In this document: in pieces, positions 34,137 through 48,200 of the stretch
How the letters are laid out: every line of letters begins with the position of its first letter
Position numbering within the stretch: the stretch's first letter is position 1
NCBI RefSeq assembly: GCF_032854445.1
Contig: NC_088299.1
Location: 4,563,001-4,627,000, forward strand
DNA length: 64,000 nt
DNA from: Liolophura sinensis
Lineage: Eukaryota > Mollusca > Polyplacophora > Chitonida > Chitonidae
Direction: 5' to 3'
Notes under the pieces: model-generated
The model's input: only the letters and a program-made list of their open reading frames with translations
Databases searched by the model: none
What the model was told of the DNA's origin: nothing
Program-made: the position numbers and the translations under genes

Positions 34137-34386
34137 AACTTTATTTATTTCATTTGAGTTTTGAATAATATTTCACTTATACAACGATGACCAACATTAT
34201 GGAAGGAAGAAACCGAGGAGAGCGTGCGGGAAGCCTATGACCATTCACAGGTTATTGCCAGACCTTCCCAAGTATGGCCAGAGAAGAAGCCAGCTTCAGT
34301 TGACTTGAAACTCAGTGTCCGCATTGGTGAGAGGCTCCAAACATGGCGCTTCTCTAGCATCCTAACCACTCAGCCACTGAGGCCCA
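34137..34386 (-). mobile_element. Full-length SINE family A
   Basis: tttatttatttcatttgagt, aatatttcacttatacaacg, gccagaccttcccaagtatg, ttgacttgaaactcagtgtc, and the head end aaccactcagccactgaggc (minus strand gcctcagtggctgagtggtt). Confidence 0.8.
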
Positions 34387-34984
34387 CTCTACCACTGATT
34401 ATTGTTCAATATTACTCCATCCTTACGTTGAAGAATATCTCAAAGGCTCTCTGTAAATGTGGTTTAAAAATCAACTAACCAATTCAAACTAGTGCCACAC
34501 CAGTCATTAGCCCTATTGCTGTTTTAGCAATTTTATTTTTAACACACAAAAATCTGTAGACTTTACCCACAGATATTCGTTTTGTACACATGTACACATA
34601 CATGTACTGATAAGTAAGTAACAACTCAATGTACTTATATTTAACTATTAAACTACTTAAAACTATCATCAAAATGTCAAGCAGATGTCATTTTCCTTTG
34701 TTACAAGGGGTTTTCCAGTCTAGGTGTGAAAAATCCCCAAATCAACAAGGCAGGAATTTAATGTCCATCTTAACCCTGCTCAGCTAGTACCCAACTGAAC
34801 AGAAAGAGCGGAAAAAGCTCTTGTTGCATTAAAAATTGTTATGTTATGTTGATCAAGACGGCACCATAATAGGACATATCTCAAAAATTTCCTTGATGTT
34901 CACATTTTTCTTATGTCACCTGGATAAAGAATTCTTCAGATACAAATTATTTCAAAAGTAAATATTCCTTGACCAGCTTAGCAC
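34387..34984. other. Gene-free stretch
   Basis: Nothing recognised between the SINE and the 88-bp array. Confidence 0.45.
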
Positions 34985-34986
34985 CC

Positions 34987-35865
34987 CCAATTCGGGTTCT
35001 GCGCTGAACAAAGTTGTTTTGACAGCTATCACCACAGTAGGCTACTTTATTTCAGGACTGATCACAGGGGCTGATCAATTCGGGCTCTGTCCTGAACAAA
35101 GTTGTTTTGACAGCTATCACCACAGTAGGCTACTTTATTTCAGGACTGATCACAGGGGCTGATCAATTCGGGCTCTGTCCTGAACAAAGTTGTTTTGACA
35201 GCTATCACCACAGTAGGCTACTTTATTTCAGGACTGATCACAGGGGCTGATCAATTTGGGCTCTGCCCTGAACAAGGTTGTTTTGACAGCTATCACCACA
35301 GTAGGCTACTTTATTTCAGGGCTGATCACAGGGGCTGATCAATTCAGGCTCTGGGCTGAACAAAGTTGTTTTGACAGCTATCACCACAGTAGGCTACTTT
35401 ATTTCAGGACTGATCACAGGGGCTGATCAATTTGGGCTCTGCCCTGAACAAGGTTGTTTTGACAGCTATCACCACAGTAGGCTACTTTATTTCAGGACTG
35501 ATCACAGGGGCTGATCAATTTGGGCTCTGCCCTGAACAAGGTTGTTTTGACAGCTAACACCACAGTAGGCTACTTTATTTCAGGGCTGATCACAGGGGCT
35601 GATCAATTCAGGCTCTGGGCTGAACAAAGTTGTTTTGACAGTTATCACCACAGTAGGCTACTTTATTTCAGGGCTGATCACAGGGGCTGATCAATTCAGG
35701 CTCTGCGCTGAACAAAGTTGTTTTGACAGTTATCACCACAGTAGGCTACTTTATTTCAGGACTGATCACAGGGGCTGATCAATTTGGGCTCTGCACTGAA
35801 CAAAGTTGTTTTGACGGCTATTATCACAGTGGGCTACTTTATTTCAGGACTGATCACTGGGGCTT
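34987..35865. repeat. 88-bp minisatellite, 10 copies, with AATAAA on the minus strand
   Basis: Starts of gacagctatcaccacag at 35021, 35109 and 35197 give 88 bp exactly; the last is at 35813. Most copies contain tactttatttcagg, i.e. CCTGAAATAAAGTA on the METTL17 strand. The array begins ~340 bp past the METTL17 stop codon. Copies are very similar, so expansion is recent. Confidence 0.92.
35838..35843 (-). terminator. First candidate METTL17 polyadenylation hexamer
   Basis: AATAAA on the minus strand, ~364 nt past the stop codon, in the array copy nearest the gene. I did not screen the intervening sequence for variant hexamers. Confidence 0.5.
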
Positions 35866-36206
35866 TAGGAAAATTCCAGTTTTTAGCCATTTTCACACAC
35901 CAAGAAGAAAGCTGAGAGGCTTCCTTGTACTTTTAAATGCTAGGGCACATTATGTGCTCCGTATTAAGAAAAAATCCTTTATGAATCTTATGACCACATC
36001 ACAGATCCTATGTCCATAAGTAATGAAAAGGACGCACTTCTTTCAAGTCTTCACAAATCATCGCAGTTAAAAACCACAAGTGAATCTTTGGAACACTCAA
36101 CAACACATTCCCGGTCCACCCATGGCTGGAAATGATGACCGGGAATCTTTGTTGAGAATTGTGTCACGATATTACATGCCTTTGGCCATCTGAATTCCTG
36201 AAGAGA

Positions 36207-39200
36207 TCACGATGGAGAAAGAGAATCCTGGGGATATAAACCTGAAGCACTGTGGTCTCTGTCAGTATCACTTTCCTCTCCTGATTCCGTCCCTTCTGAT
36301 TGGTCAACATTGTTTATGTTGTCATGGATACGGTCTGTGTGTCCTTCCTCTTTCTGCTGACTCATCTTCACGGGTAATAAATCTCCCAAATGACAGTATC
36401 GGGAACATTTGTACAAGTCTCTGCAATTTGAGAAAACGGATGACAAAACTTGTTACATGTTTCGTTGAATTTGAATAAATTACTTCAACAAAACAACAAC
36501 AGACCTTTTTTAAATTCGGATCATTTTTAATCAAAAGTTTCCTGTAGTACTTTATTTCAGACTTAAATCCACATTAAGCTGAACTCTTAATATACTTTGA
36601 ACAACTGCCCCGCTGAGTTTGTCATTTAACATGTGAGAGTTTAAAGACACATTCTCAACAATCTAGAACTAAAATGCACAGTGCCTTGTTTTACAGGTTT
36701 CAGCGCTAAGTTACCCTAGCAGGTGGAAAGGCTGCCCATTAAGGTTTCGACAGATATTCCCTGACAAAAAGTTGCGAACTCACTTGCTGTGTTTACTGGC
36801 TGTGATCACCACACTCTTGATAGTTCCATCGGGACAACACATTGTACACGGCGTGTGGTTGCGTGGTTTGCTGGATCGCTTCACAAGCCTAGGCCACATG
36901 TAGGTGGCAGCCTCTGCAGTGGACAGAACCAATGACCGCAGTCAATAAAACATCTAAGAGCGTGTGAACTCAATATATGTATTTGCATTTTTATTTATTT
37001 GATTGGTGTTTTACGCCGTACTCAAGAATATTGTGCTTGTACCACAACGGCCATTATTATGGTGGGACGGAAACCGGGGGATGCCTGTAGGTTTTTTTTC
37101 CATTCTACAAAAGATTTATTTATTTATTTGACTGGTGTTTTATTTCATACTGAAGAATATTTCACTTATTCGACGGTGGCCAGCATTATGGTGGGAGGAA
37201 ACCGGGCACTGACCCACGACCATTGCTGCCAGACCTTATAAGTTCTACAACAGAGGTCAAGTTCATAGGTAGTGGAACCATAGTTGAGGAAAACCAAAGA
37301 CCTTCACCCAGAATTTAACAAACCTTTTCATTCATAAAGATGCAGACAAATCAGCAGGCACATCCGATCAGGTACGAATAAGGGATATTACGGACGTACG
37401 TGTATATATATATATACTCAAAACTCTCTGATAAAGCTATACTAAGTTCGCTCTATACCTCTGATATCACAAGCATATTTTATGCCGAAAAGATGGACAG
37501 CGTCACGAGTCACGAGGGGCGGGGGGGGGGGGGGGGGGAGATTGGGGCAGACACATGACCATTTGCAGGTTGCTGGCAGACCTTCCCACAAAAATAATAT
37601 TATGCCAATTTGCCAAATAGCATCCAGCATCACACTTGTGTCTGATGATATATAGTCACAGGATATCAGTGCCTTCACTTCATATACATGTAATCCACAC
37701 GGTAGGTAGATTTGTCTCCCAGCAGGGGCTTCCGTGGCCCAGTCTGTTGGTAGGCTAGTGCAGCGTGATGTCCAGCTCATGCTGGCTTCCTCTCCGTCCG
37801 TAAGTGGGAAGGTCTGACAGCAACCTGCAGTTGGTCGTGGGTTTCCCCCTGGCTCTGCCCGGTTTCCTCCGACCATAATGCTGGCTGCCATTGTATAAGT
37901 GAAATATTCTTGAGTACGGCGTAAAACACCATTCAAATAAATAAATAAATCCCCCAGCACCATTGTCATGATTGTAATAAGCAAGGGGAGTATAAATACC
38001 ATAGTACATTATAATTTATCACAATTCAGAGAAAATTCTAGACTTCTGATGGTCAATGAGCTTTGGACAAGTTACCGCATTAATCAAACAGGCGAGGAAT
38101 AGGCCTACAGCCTCAAGTATTGGATACTTTTTCTGCATACCTACATAGTCAGGGACACAAGCAGCAGCCAAAACCAATACTTACAATGTATGTATCAATA
38201 ACTTTCCATACCTTCATTTTCAAAAAAGTTCCGATCATTCAGCAACTAACACCACCAACTAACATGTGGAAAAAGTTCTCTTAACATCGTTTTGAGACGA
38301 TTAAATTGTCCACCCTTGTAAACTCAATCAAAACTGATTATTTATCAGTTGACATAAAGTAATTATTTTCTCTCCACACCCACTATCTCCTGAGCCAGAC
38401 CACGTTCTCTTCTCATCCATGTCGGTTCCGTGAAAAAAATCAGCATGCTTTGGCTGAAGTGCCCTTATTAATTCAAGGCAAGTTGTCTTTAATGCTCTAT
38501 ATGGTGACAAATTTGTTCTTACAGTGTGTTATATGGGCACATAAATGCAGCCCTTCAGGCTTGTGAAAATATTTATATTTTTGATGAAATATCAAGCAGT
38601 ATATCCATGCAACATGGTATAACTTATGATGGCCTACCATACCAGATTGTCTACGTCCTTTCCTGAGGATGACATAGGAAAACCGAGCTTTATCACTAAT
38701 TGTGGTGTTCTGAAAATAAAACAAGGCTATTCATTAAAATCTGAATGCAGTTACCTGACAGGTGTGATTTTCCTGAAAAAAAAAGGACAACACTAGATCA
38801 AATCTATTTACAAATGGATGAAGTATCGTACATAAAGTCTAGAAAACATACCTGTACCTGTTTATCTATGTAATGGTGCATAAGTAAAATCTCGCACGCT
38901 GAGAAAATTAGAAAAAAAGTTATAACTTTTAACGGTAAAGGAGACATGGGAGAGAAGTGACGCAAAAGACCTACTGATGACAACTGCAGTCTCTGGTAGG
39001 TCACTTCAAAATTACACACCGAGCTCTTTGTCCACGACAATTTAGGGCACTTTGAATCATGAGGACACTGAAACAGAAAGGGTGAATGTAATTTGAAAAC
39101 AGGTAAAAATTTACAAACCAAAAAATTATAGGAGCAAACGAGTACAAATGTAGAACCTGTTGTGGACAGTCTGACAAAAAATAGACCAGGTTATGTTTGA

Positions 39201-42200
39201 CGCAAGATATCAATATAGTGCTAAATTTTAACAATCAATACCATACTAATATCCCATAGTAGTTAAAATAACTGAAAAGAGTTCTGCCATAAGGCCTTTG
39301 GATTTGAGGCATACTGTATAAAACATTCCCAACGCACTCGTGCGACAAAATCCAGAAGCCCGTGCAATTTGCAGTTCCAGTAGCAGAAGAGTGCTCTTCC
39401 GTTCGTTCATTTTGCGCACTTCTCTAATGAGTAGCTCTTCCCTTCTGCGCTTCTACTTAGCACTTAAAAATGCACTTTCAGAACAGAATAAAGATATGAA
39501 ATATTTCTGCGCTTCTAGCAGAAGAGCCCAAAGAGAAGTGCGGGTCCGATGTAGCCGACCACACAGTGTACGCTGTCAAGACGCTCCTTTTTACAGTCTG
39601 TTTGATGCATCACTGAGAGGGGTCTTCCTGTAAATACTTCGAGCTTTGTTAAACTCAAATCGCTCGCACCTTGGGTGTGCTAATAATAAACTCCCGATAT
39701 AATCAGTAAGCTGGGTAAAAATGAATTTAGGTGCGCAAATCACACACTTAGTCTTCTACAAGGAGCATGATAATTACACATATGCTTGAAAACAAAAACT
39801 CTGACCTGAATTTACGCTTTCTGGAAACAAATTGCTGTGTATTTATTGTTTATCATCTCTGTTCAGGTGCCCACTTCCAGTGGTAGATAACAAAAATACT
39901 TTTTACAAACCTCAAGCAGATGTTCACAAACACAGCACTTTATTTTTCAGGTCCAACATTATTTGTGGCTCTTTTTTTTTTATTTTCGTGCTTTTTTATG
40001 AACTAACAGTAAAACAGAACCCTAAATTCAGTACTTACAGGGGCAAAGACATGACCATCGTTTGAATCACCCAGCTGAAACAGTCAGAGAGAAGTGTTTA
40101 CCATTGTTGAAATTGTGGAGAAAACTGATACTTATGTACTTATTTATTCATTTATTTAATTGGCGTTTTATGCCGTACTCAAGAATATTTCACTTATATG
40201 ACGGCGGCCAGCATTATGGTGGGAGGAAACCGGGCAGAGCCCAGCAGATACCCACGACCATCCGCAGGTTGCTGGCAGACCTTCCCACTTATAGCTGCAG
40301 ATACTTGTGTACTAGCTGTGGACAAGGCCATCAATAACCTTATACCGTACTATAGTTACTACTTTTTCAGGATTCCAACTCAGGGAAAAAAGTTTTTCAA
40401 GGCCTTTTAGGGACTTTCATGTGTTTCTTTTGGCATTTTCAAGGACCATTCAGTTCAAACAATTCATTTGGAGATTAATGAAAATTATTTTTATAGATTA
40501 TTCATTTTGGTTGATTTCAACCATACACTTTAACATCAAGTATTATCATGGACTTAATTCAAAATGAACTCTTTTTCAAGGTCTTGAAACCTTTCAACAA
40601 AATTCAAAGGGTTTCAGAGACCAGTTGGAACACTTTTCCCTTTGTCAATCCATTGATTTCACCTATATTGTTCATATTTGCATACCAAAGTCCCAAAATG
40701 ACTGATTAATGTATTCGTCTGAATACCTCACTCAAGATTTTTTTACTGAAAAATAGGTACTTCCCAGTACCAACCTACAGTGTAAGTTTCATACCTGTTG
40801 TCAGAGAAACAAATGTCATCTTTTGAGCCCACCTAAAGTGCTCTAAGACTGCAATCCATTACTTTTAGCCCTGCAAGGCTCCAAGAACAGTGGAGCCAAA
40901 AACACAGATCTCAAAACATTCAATGTATGAGAATGGAACGGTGGAGCCAAGAACACAGATCTCAAAACATTCAATGTATAAGAATGGAACAGTGGAGCCC
41001 AAAACATTGATCTTGAAACATTCAATATATAAGAATTGAACAGTGGAGCCAAGAACACAGATCTTGAAACACTCAATGTATAAGCATGGAACAGCGGAAC
41101 CAAAAACACAGATCTCGAAACATTCAATGTATAAGAATGGAACAGCGGAGCCAAAAACACAGATCTCCAAACACTCAATGTCTAAGAATGGAACAGCAGA
41201 GCCAAAAACACAGATCTCAAAACATTCAATGTATAAGAATGGAACAGTGGAGCCAAAAACACAGATCTTAAAACATTCAATGTATAAGAATGGAACAGCG
41301 GAGCCAAAAACACAGATCTCAAAACATTCAATGTATAAGAATGGAACAGCGGAGCCAAAAACACAGATCTTGAAACACTCAATGTATAAGAATGGAACCG
41401 CGGAGCAAAAAACACAGATCTCGAAACATTCAATGTATAAGAATGGAACAGCGGAGCCAAAAACACAGATCTCCAAACACTCAATGTCTAAGAATGGAAC
41501 AGCGGAGCCAAAAACACAGATCTCAAAACATTCAATGTATAAGAATGGAACAGTGGAGCCAAAAACACAGATCTTAAAACATTCAATGTATAAGAATGGA
41601 ACGGTGGAGCCAAAAACACAGATCTCAAAACATTCAATGTATAAGAATGGAACGGTGGAGCCAAAAACACAGATCTCAAAACATTCAATGTATAAGAATG
41701 GAACGGTGGAGTCAAAAACACAGATCTTGAAACATTCAATGTATAAGAATGGAACGGTGGAGCCAAAAACACAGATCTCAAAACATTCAATGTATAAGAA
41801 TGGAACAGCGGAGCCAAAAACACAGATCTCCAAACACTCAATGTATAAGAATGGAACAGTGGAGCCAAAAACACAGATCTCCAAACACTCAATGTCTAAG
41901 AATGGAACAGCGGAGCCAAAAACACAGATCTCAAAACATTCAATGTATAAGAATGGAACAGTGGAACCAAAAACACAGATCTTAAAACATTCAATGTATA
42001 AGAATGGAACAGTGGAACCAAAAACACAGATCTCAAAACATTCAATGTATAAGAATGAAACAGCGGAGCCAAAAACATAGATCTTGAAACATTCAATGTA
42101 TAAGAATGGAACGGTGGAGCCAAGAACACAGATCTCAAAACATTCAATGTATAAGAATGGAACTGAACCCACACCTCCAGTGTCTGATGACTGAAAGACG

Positions 42201-45200
42201 AGTGTCTTAACACTGTGATGGGGATCGACCTGGCCATGTTGTCCCTGTTTATGGTATGTAGAACTCTGGCTCAAAATCTTACCCCTAAAATATACTCCCT
42301 GGCCTCTTGTATCAGTTTGAATCCAGCGATAGACCCATTTTCCACCAGTATCTACAACACAATGTTTCCGTTTATTGGTGAATGCATGTATCCATGATAA
42401 CAGATATCATAAACATCAGCCAAGCTAAAAATGCAAAAAAAAAACAAAAAAAACATTTCATCATATCTTCATCAGAATATATAAACACTAGTAACTCCTC
42501 CAAATTCATGAGAAAAGGCCACAGTCTTTTGATAAAAATATCTGTTTATTCATTTGATTGGTTTCATCTGTTTCCAAAAATTTTAATTTTTTTTTCAGTA
42601 GTCAGTTTTTTCTCTTAACGCTTGTGTGACAAGCATATAAATGTCCATGTCACCAATGTTTTTAAAGCCTTAGAGCAGCCGTGAATAAGGACTGAAAATG
42701 GATCTCTTGCCAACGAGGAAGTTGTATTCCATCTGAGATGAAGTAATATACAAAGTAAGAATAATGCTGCAAATACTGGGGGCAACCTGATACATGTATT
42801 TTTGTCTGCCTGGGATTTAGCACAGAGAAAACCACCACTTGTAGACAGGTACTGGCAGACATCCTTATGTAAAACAAACGCAAAGTCAAACAGGAGCCAA
42901 TAGGACATAGATAAATCATTTAATTATTTACACATACATGATGTAATTCCAACCTACCATAAATTCTCCAGTCATATCCCACAAATTCTTCACAGCTGCC
43001 AGACGTTCTGATCTGTTGGGGAACTCGAACAATGAGAATGCCGACACTGTGAGGTCAAATTGGTGCTAACAAAAGAAAACAGGGTTCCTTACTATAACAT
43101 GTACTGTAACAGATGCCAGATAAACAACAAAAATACAATGCATTAAGAAAACAAACTGCCTGTAAAGTTTTAAAAATGCCCAACTCTCCTGTTTAACTCA
43201 GTCAAAAATCCTGTTCCCATATACACGAATGCATACATATGTAGATCCTGGATAAAGATGGACAAAAGATGACTTCACTTTGTAATATTATTGTTTACCA
43301 TCCTATAAGGAGAACCTGCGTCCTGCACAGATGAACAAAAAGCATTCCACAATCCTCTATATTTTCAGTTTGTCATAACATCATTAATGCCTCATCAGTT
43401 AAGGCTTTTTTCTTTTTTTTTTTTTGAATGGAATACCTTTATCAGCCTGTGAGATGCCAGATGAACTAGCCATTGCTATCACAACACTCCAAAAATAAAG
43501 TGAGCCTAGTACAGAAGAAATTGTCTGTCCAGATATATGTACATATACATGCTGCTACAGTTCCTTATAAAACAACACAGTGACAACAGCCTACCAAAAA
43601 AGGTGATACAGGATGCTTTTTCTTATCAGAGTTTTACCAAATTCTTCAGCTACATGTAGACAATTATTTCTGTGTATAAAAGACAAACTAGGAAGACAAG
43701 AAGTATATACCACTATTCTTTGGTTAACTGAAATGCCCAACAGGTAACTACTGACTGGTTCCTGTCATTCAAACTACTGGTATGCTTTTTGTCTTATTTT
43801 TCAAGTATCCCAAAGTATGCGTGACATACGATACAACTCATATTTATTCGTACGATACATGTCTACCTTATGAATAAGTAATTCTTTGACATTCTAATTT
43901 CATGAAACTCACGTATCCGTACATGTCTGTAGCACACTTCTATGATAAGAATACCTTAGTGGAAGGATGGAACTGCCTGAAATGGACGCCAGACACCTGC
44001 ATCTCTTTATTGTCTTCTCCATCTGAAACATATAGCCTACATGTTTCAAACATATTTATTTATTTATTGATCAGTGTTTTACGTCGTACTCAAGAATATT
44101 TCACTGATATGACACTAGCCAGCATTATAGTGGGAGGAAACCGGTCAGAACTCAGGGGAAACCCACGACCATCCGAAGGCTGCTGTATGAAATGAATGTG
44201 ATTTGTAAACTAAATATCAGAACAAGTGCTAATCGAATGTTGAAGCATTTAAGAGACCAATTATAAAATGCTCCATTAATCCATAAAGTCTGTAACAGCC
44301 ATAACAGAGATCACATGTGACTGTCATATTGGAGGTCAAACACCAGCAGGCATATTGGAGGTCAAACACCAGCAGGCATATTGGAAGTCAAACACCAGCA
44401 GGCATATTGGAGGTCAAACACCAGCAGGAATATTGGAGGTCAAACACCAGCAGGCATATTGGAGGTCAAACACCAGCAGGAATATTGGAGGTCAAACACC
44501 AGCAGGCATATTGGAAGTCAAACACCAGCAGGCATATTGGAGGTCAAACACCAGCAGGAATATTGGACGTCAAACACCAGCAGGCATATTGGAGGTCAAA
44601 CACCAGCAGGCATATTGGAGGTCAAACATCAGCAGGCATATTGGAGGTCAAACGCCAGCAGGCATATTGGAGGTCAAACATCAGCAGGCATATTGGAAGT
44701 CAAACACCAGCAGGCATATTGGAGGTCAAACACCAGCAGGCATATTGGAGGTCAAACACCAGCAGGCATATTGGAGGTCAAACACCAGCAGGAATATTGG
44801 AGGTCAAACACCAGCAGGCATATTGGAAGTCAAACACCAGCAGGCATATTGGAGGTCAAACACCAGCAGGAATATTGGGGGTCAAACACCAGCAGGCATA
44901 TTGGAGGTCAAACACCAGCAGGCATATTGGAGGTCAAACATCAGCAGGCATATTGGAGGTCAAACGCCAGCAGGCATATTGCATGGTTCTTACTCGTCCT
45001 TTGGAAATTCTTGTAAGTACTTGGATTCTAGTGACAGGTTTCCAAGACCTTGAAATTGGATTGAACTGGATCGATACATAACCTACCAAAATAGTATATA
45101 CCAATACCACATGAAGGTTTTTACTTAAAATGAATTGTCCTTGAAAATGCTTTAAAACTTAAGGTAATAGGTCCATAAAAACGCTTTAAAAACATTTTCT

Positions 45201-48200
45201 TTTGTGGGTGGGAACCCTGTAATGGCAGTCCAGCAGTGGCAGCCATAAAGGAGGTCAAGTATTAGTGAAATGAACATCTCAAATCTTTTCTAAAAAATGA
45301 ACATTGACTAAAAGAATAGGGATTTCTGTGGCCTAGTGGATAGCTTGCTAGCGCAGCACTATGCCACATGTTGGCCACTGTAGTACGAATGGAATAAGCA
45401 TTCCTGAGCATGGCGTAAAAGCCCAATCAAATAAATAACTAAATACACTGAATAAAAAGATCAGGCCAGATGAACCAAAAATTAAACAAATTACAGTAAC
45501 ACAATTCTACAATTGTGGTCAAACTGGAAAAATCCTCACCTGCCATTGTCTTGAGTACATACCTTGTAAGAGAAGTCTGGCTAGTGTGTTCATCTCTCCT
45601 GACCTATCCACACAGTAATACTCCTGCACCCCTCTCTTCCACACAGAGTTCACTCCCCTGTCAACAAAGATTTATTCCCCCTGTCAGAGATTTACTGCCC
45701 TTGTCAGAGATTTGCAGTCTGTGAGCAATCAGAGTAGGGCAAAGGTACCATAAAAAAAAAAAAAGAAAAAAAGACAGGCCTACTGTTAGGTAGCTATGGT
45801 AAATGACCTAAAGTTTCACCCTGGAACTTGGAAAGTGTATCCCAGGATTCATTGCGTTGATTGTGGTTGTTACTGACTGAGCGCCGGATCATATGGACAG
45901 TTCAAGAATGTAATTCAAACTTTAGTAGGATTTAGAACAGCCCCAATCAATACTCGCAAACTAGGCCTACAAGCAGACGAGATGAAGATGTCAGATTGCG
46001 ATCAAAGTGACACCTACACACGTGGATTTACACCAATGCTGGAAAACATTTCTTGTTCCTTCTAGTGCAATTTAAAAGACTGTCAACTCAAGATCTGCCC
46101 ATATTTTGTGAACATAAATGCTTAATTTACTTAATACTGAATCGAATACACTCAGATAAAATTCTAGTGGCACAGATTGGTTTCATCTACATGTAGATAC
46201 AAGCCACTTACAATCACAGGACTCGAAATTTTCATGTGTCTATCCATCGATCATATGATTTTTGCTGGCGAAAGGCAAAAAAATAATGGACACTGAAATC
46301 ACATCTGGGCAAAACTGTATACAGGAAATCATCAACTATTTTGTTTAAAAAGCCAGTGAATGCGTTGTACGAACTCTGCGTTGTGATAACAACTCAAACA
46401 TATCACATGGATAAATTACATGGACACGGGAAGCTGATGACATATGTTTCTCATTGAAATTGGTTTTCAGCTGAAATACATATGTACACACATTCATTGC
46501 ATAATGTGGGCTCACAGCAGACAGCCGTTCATCAGATAATGGTGTGAGGTGACTTCCACGTAGGCTTAACCCGACTAATCCGTTCGTCTGCAGCGTATAA
46601 TCCTTGGTCATGCTTTCAGACAGCGTTTGGAATTTAAAAGTTAGTAATAGACATCGCTTGTCTTAGTACTTTCTTCAATTTCATTCAAACGTATATTTAG
46701 AGATTTACATAAAAAGTCGGGAAACCTGCACACCTCACTGTCAGTGACTTGACCCCATGTGGCGAGGATTACCAACCAGAGCTCCGTAATACCATGCAGG
46801 GTAATGAAACGGGCCGGAGGCTAATCGCTCTCTTCTGTCATCTTACCGCCAACTCAGGTCACTCAAAAGTTAACGACAGTAACTCGCGTGTTAAACTTTA
46901 GGTCATTGACTGCATTTTTGATAACATTTACTGTAACATGGGCATCTGAAAAAAGTTTAACAAAAAGGCATCCAGAGTAGACACACGATTGGGAAAATTG
47001 AGGAGCTGAGTGCTTGCATCTCTGGAAAAAGGTGAAGAAAAGTTAAGCCTGGTGATCGGTCAGTTCTTGTTAACAAAAGACAAGTCACAAGATAGAGTAG
47101 GAAGTTTTTACCATTAGCAACAAAAAAGTTCAAACTCAAACCTCAACTGACTCTTCATTTAATATGGAATGTTTCGGCTGATGTTTTTATGACATATTCA
47201 ATAATACAATTTTGTTACCAACAGATCGGTTTGGTTTACAAAGCACGACTTTCACACACAGAGCAAAACCCAATGTCTGCCCAACCCAAACAACAACAAC
47301 GCCATCCTTACATAAAACTGTTTCTTGCTACTGAAAGCATAAATTAAGATTGTGTGCACAGTCTTCTCTACAAACATGCCTGCTCGTTACTCATCAGTTA
47401 TCAAGATGATAACAGGTTGTCCTGTCTCTTACCATATAACTGACCCCACACCAGAGCCATAATCAAACACAGTTCTAGGGGTGAACTCTGGAATTCTTGA
47501 ACGAATCTGAAGAAATAAACAGGTGTAAATATTGTGTTAATGAGGTAAAACAAACACTATAAAAATAAATAAAAACTGACTAATTTATTACCTGACTGGT
47601 ACTTTATCATGAAATGTAAGGATTGTTTTAGAAAGAATGGTAGCAAAAAAAGAACGTTTAGCACATTATCTTAAAGGAAAACTTTAGAATACAAAAATTA
47701 TTCCTTCAGTTCAAGACCACAAATTTATGTGCTGAATGCTTATAATCTTCTCTTAACTTTACTCACAACATCTGAACACAGTACGCTAAGCACTCATGCA
47801 ATTTCTAAAGCTCTCATGTCTATCAGTTGTAACATCATAATGTCAGTCTCCACTCAATAATTTGGATCAGCTCTATCTTCTTTTTAAAAATATCCATGAA
47901 AAAAATTATAATAAAATTATTCTTCACTAAGTATATCACTCTTCAATAACGCATTTAAATCTTCTCTCCCTTAAATTCTTGTTTATACTGAGTCTAAGAA
48001 TTTCAACAATACAGAAAGTTCCACAGCAGCAACATACATGGCTAAAACACTTTCGTACCTCATTTAAACATCTCAAAAGCGCTGCGTAATCATGGTCCAT
48101 TTTGCCCACCATGTAGAGGAAGCCTTTGTACGCTGTATATCTAACAGAAACAAAGCAATAATGATCAACCACTTCTGCTTTGAATGTCAGCATTCTGAAA

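Noticed and set aside
39130-39170. Candidate METTL17 linker exon ending in SFAP
   Set aside because: No in-frame donor follows. The 36-bp exon at 40039-40074 satisfies acceptor, donor, phase and the VFAP junction.
40865-42274. 469-codon minus-strand frame of Cys/Phe-rich 17-mers
   Set aside because: It is the 51-bp array read in a stop-free frame; the opposite strand is equally open, and the array lies in a METTL17 intron with no splice-in evidence.
44332-44984. CRISPR-like array of 26-bp repeats
   Set aside because: The repeats are contiguous with no spacers, and the sequence is an animal intron.
46740-46830. Candidate METTL17 exon between the SAM motif and YYCVDRS exons
   Set aside because: Its frame does not match the family, and 47433 joins to 45657 in phase, giving the expected sequence without it.
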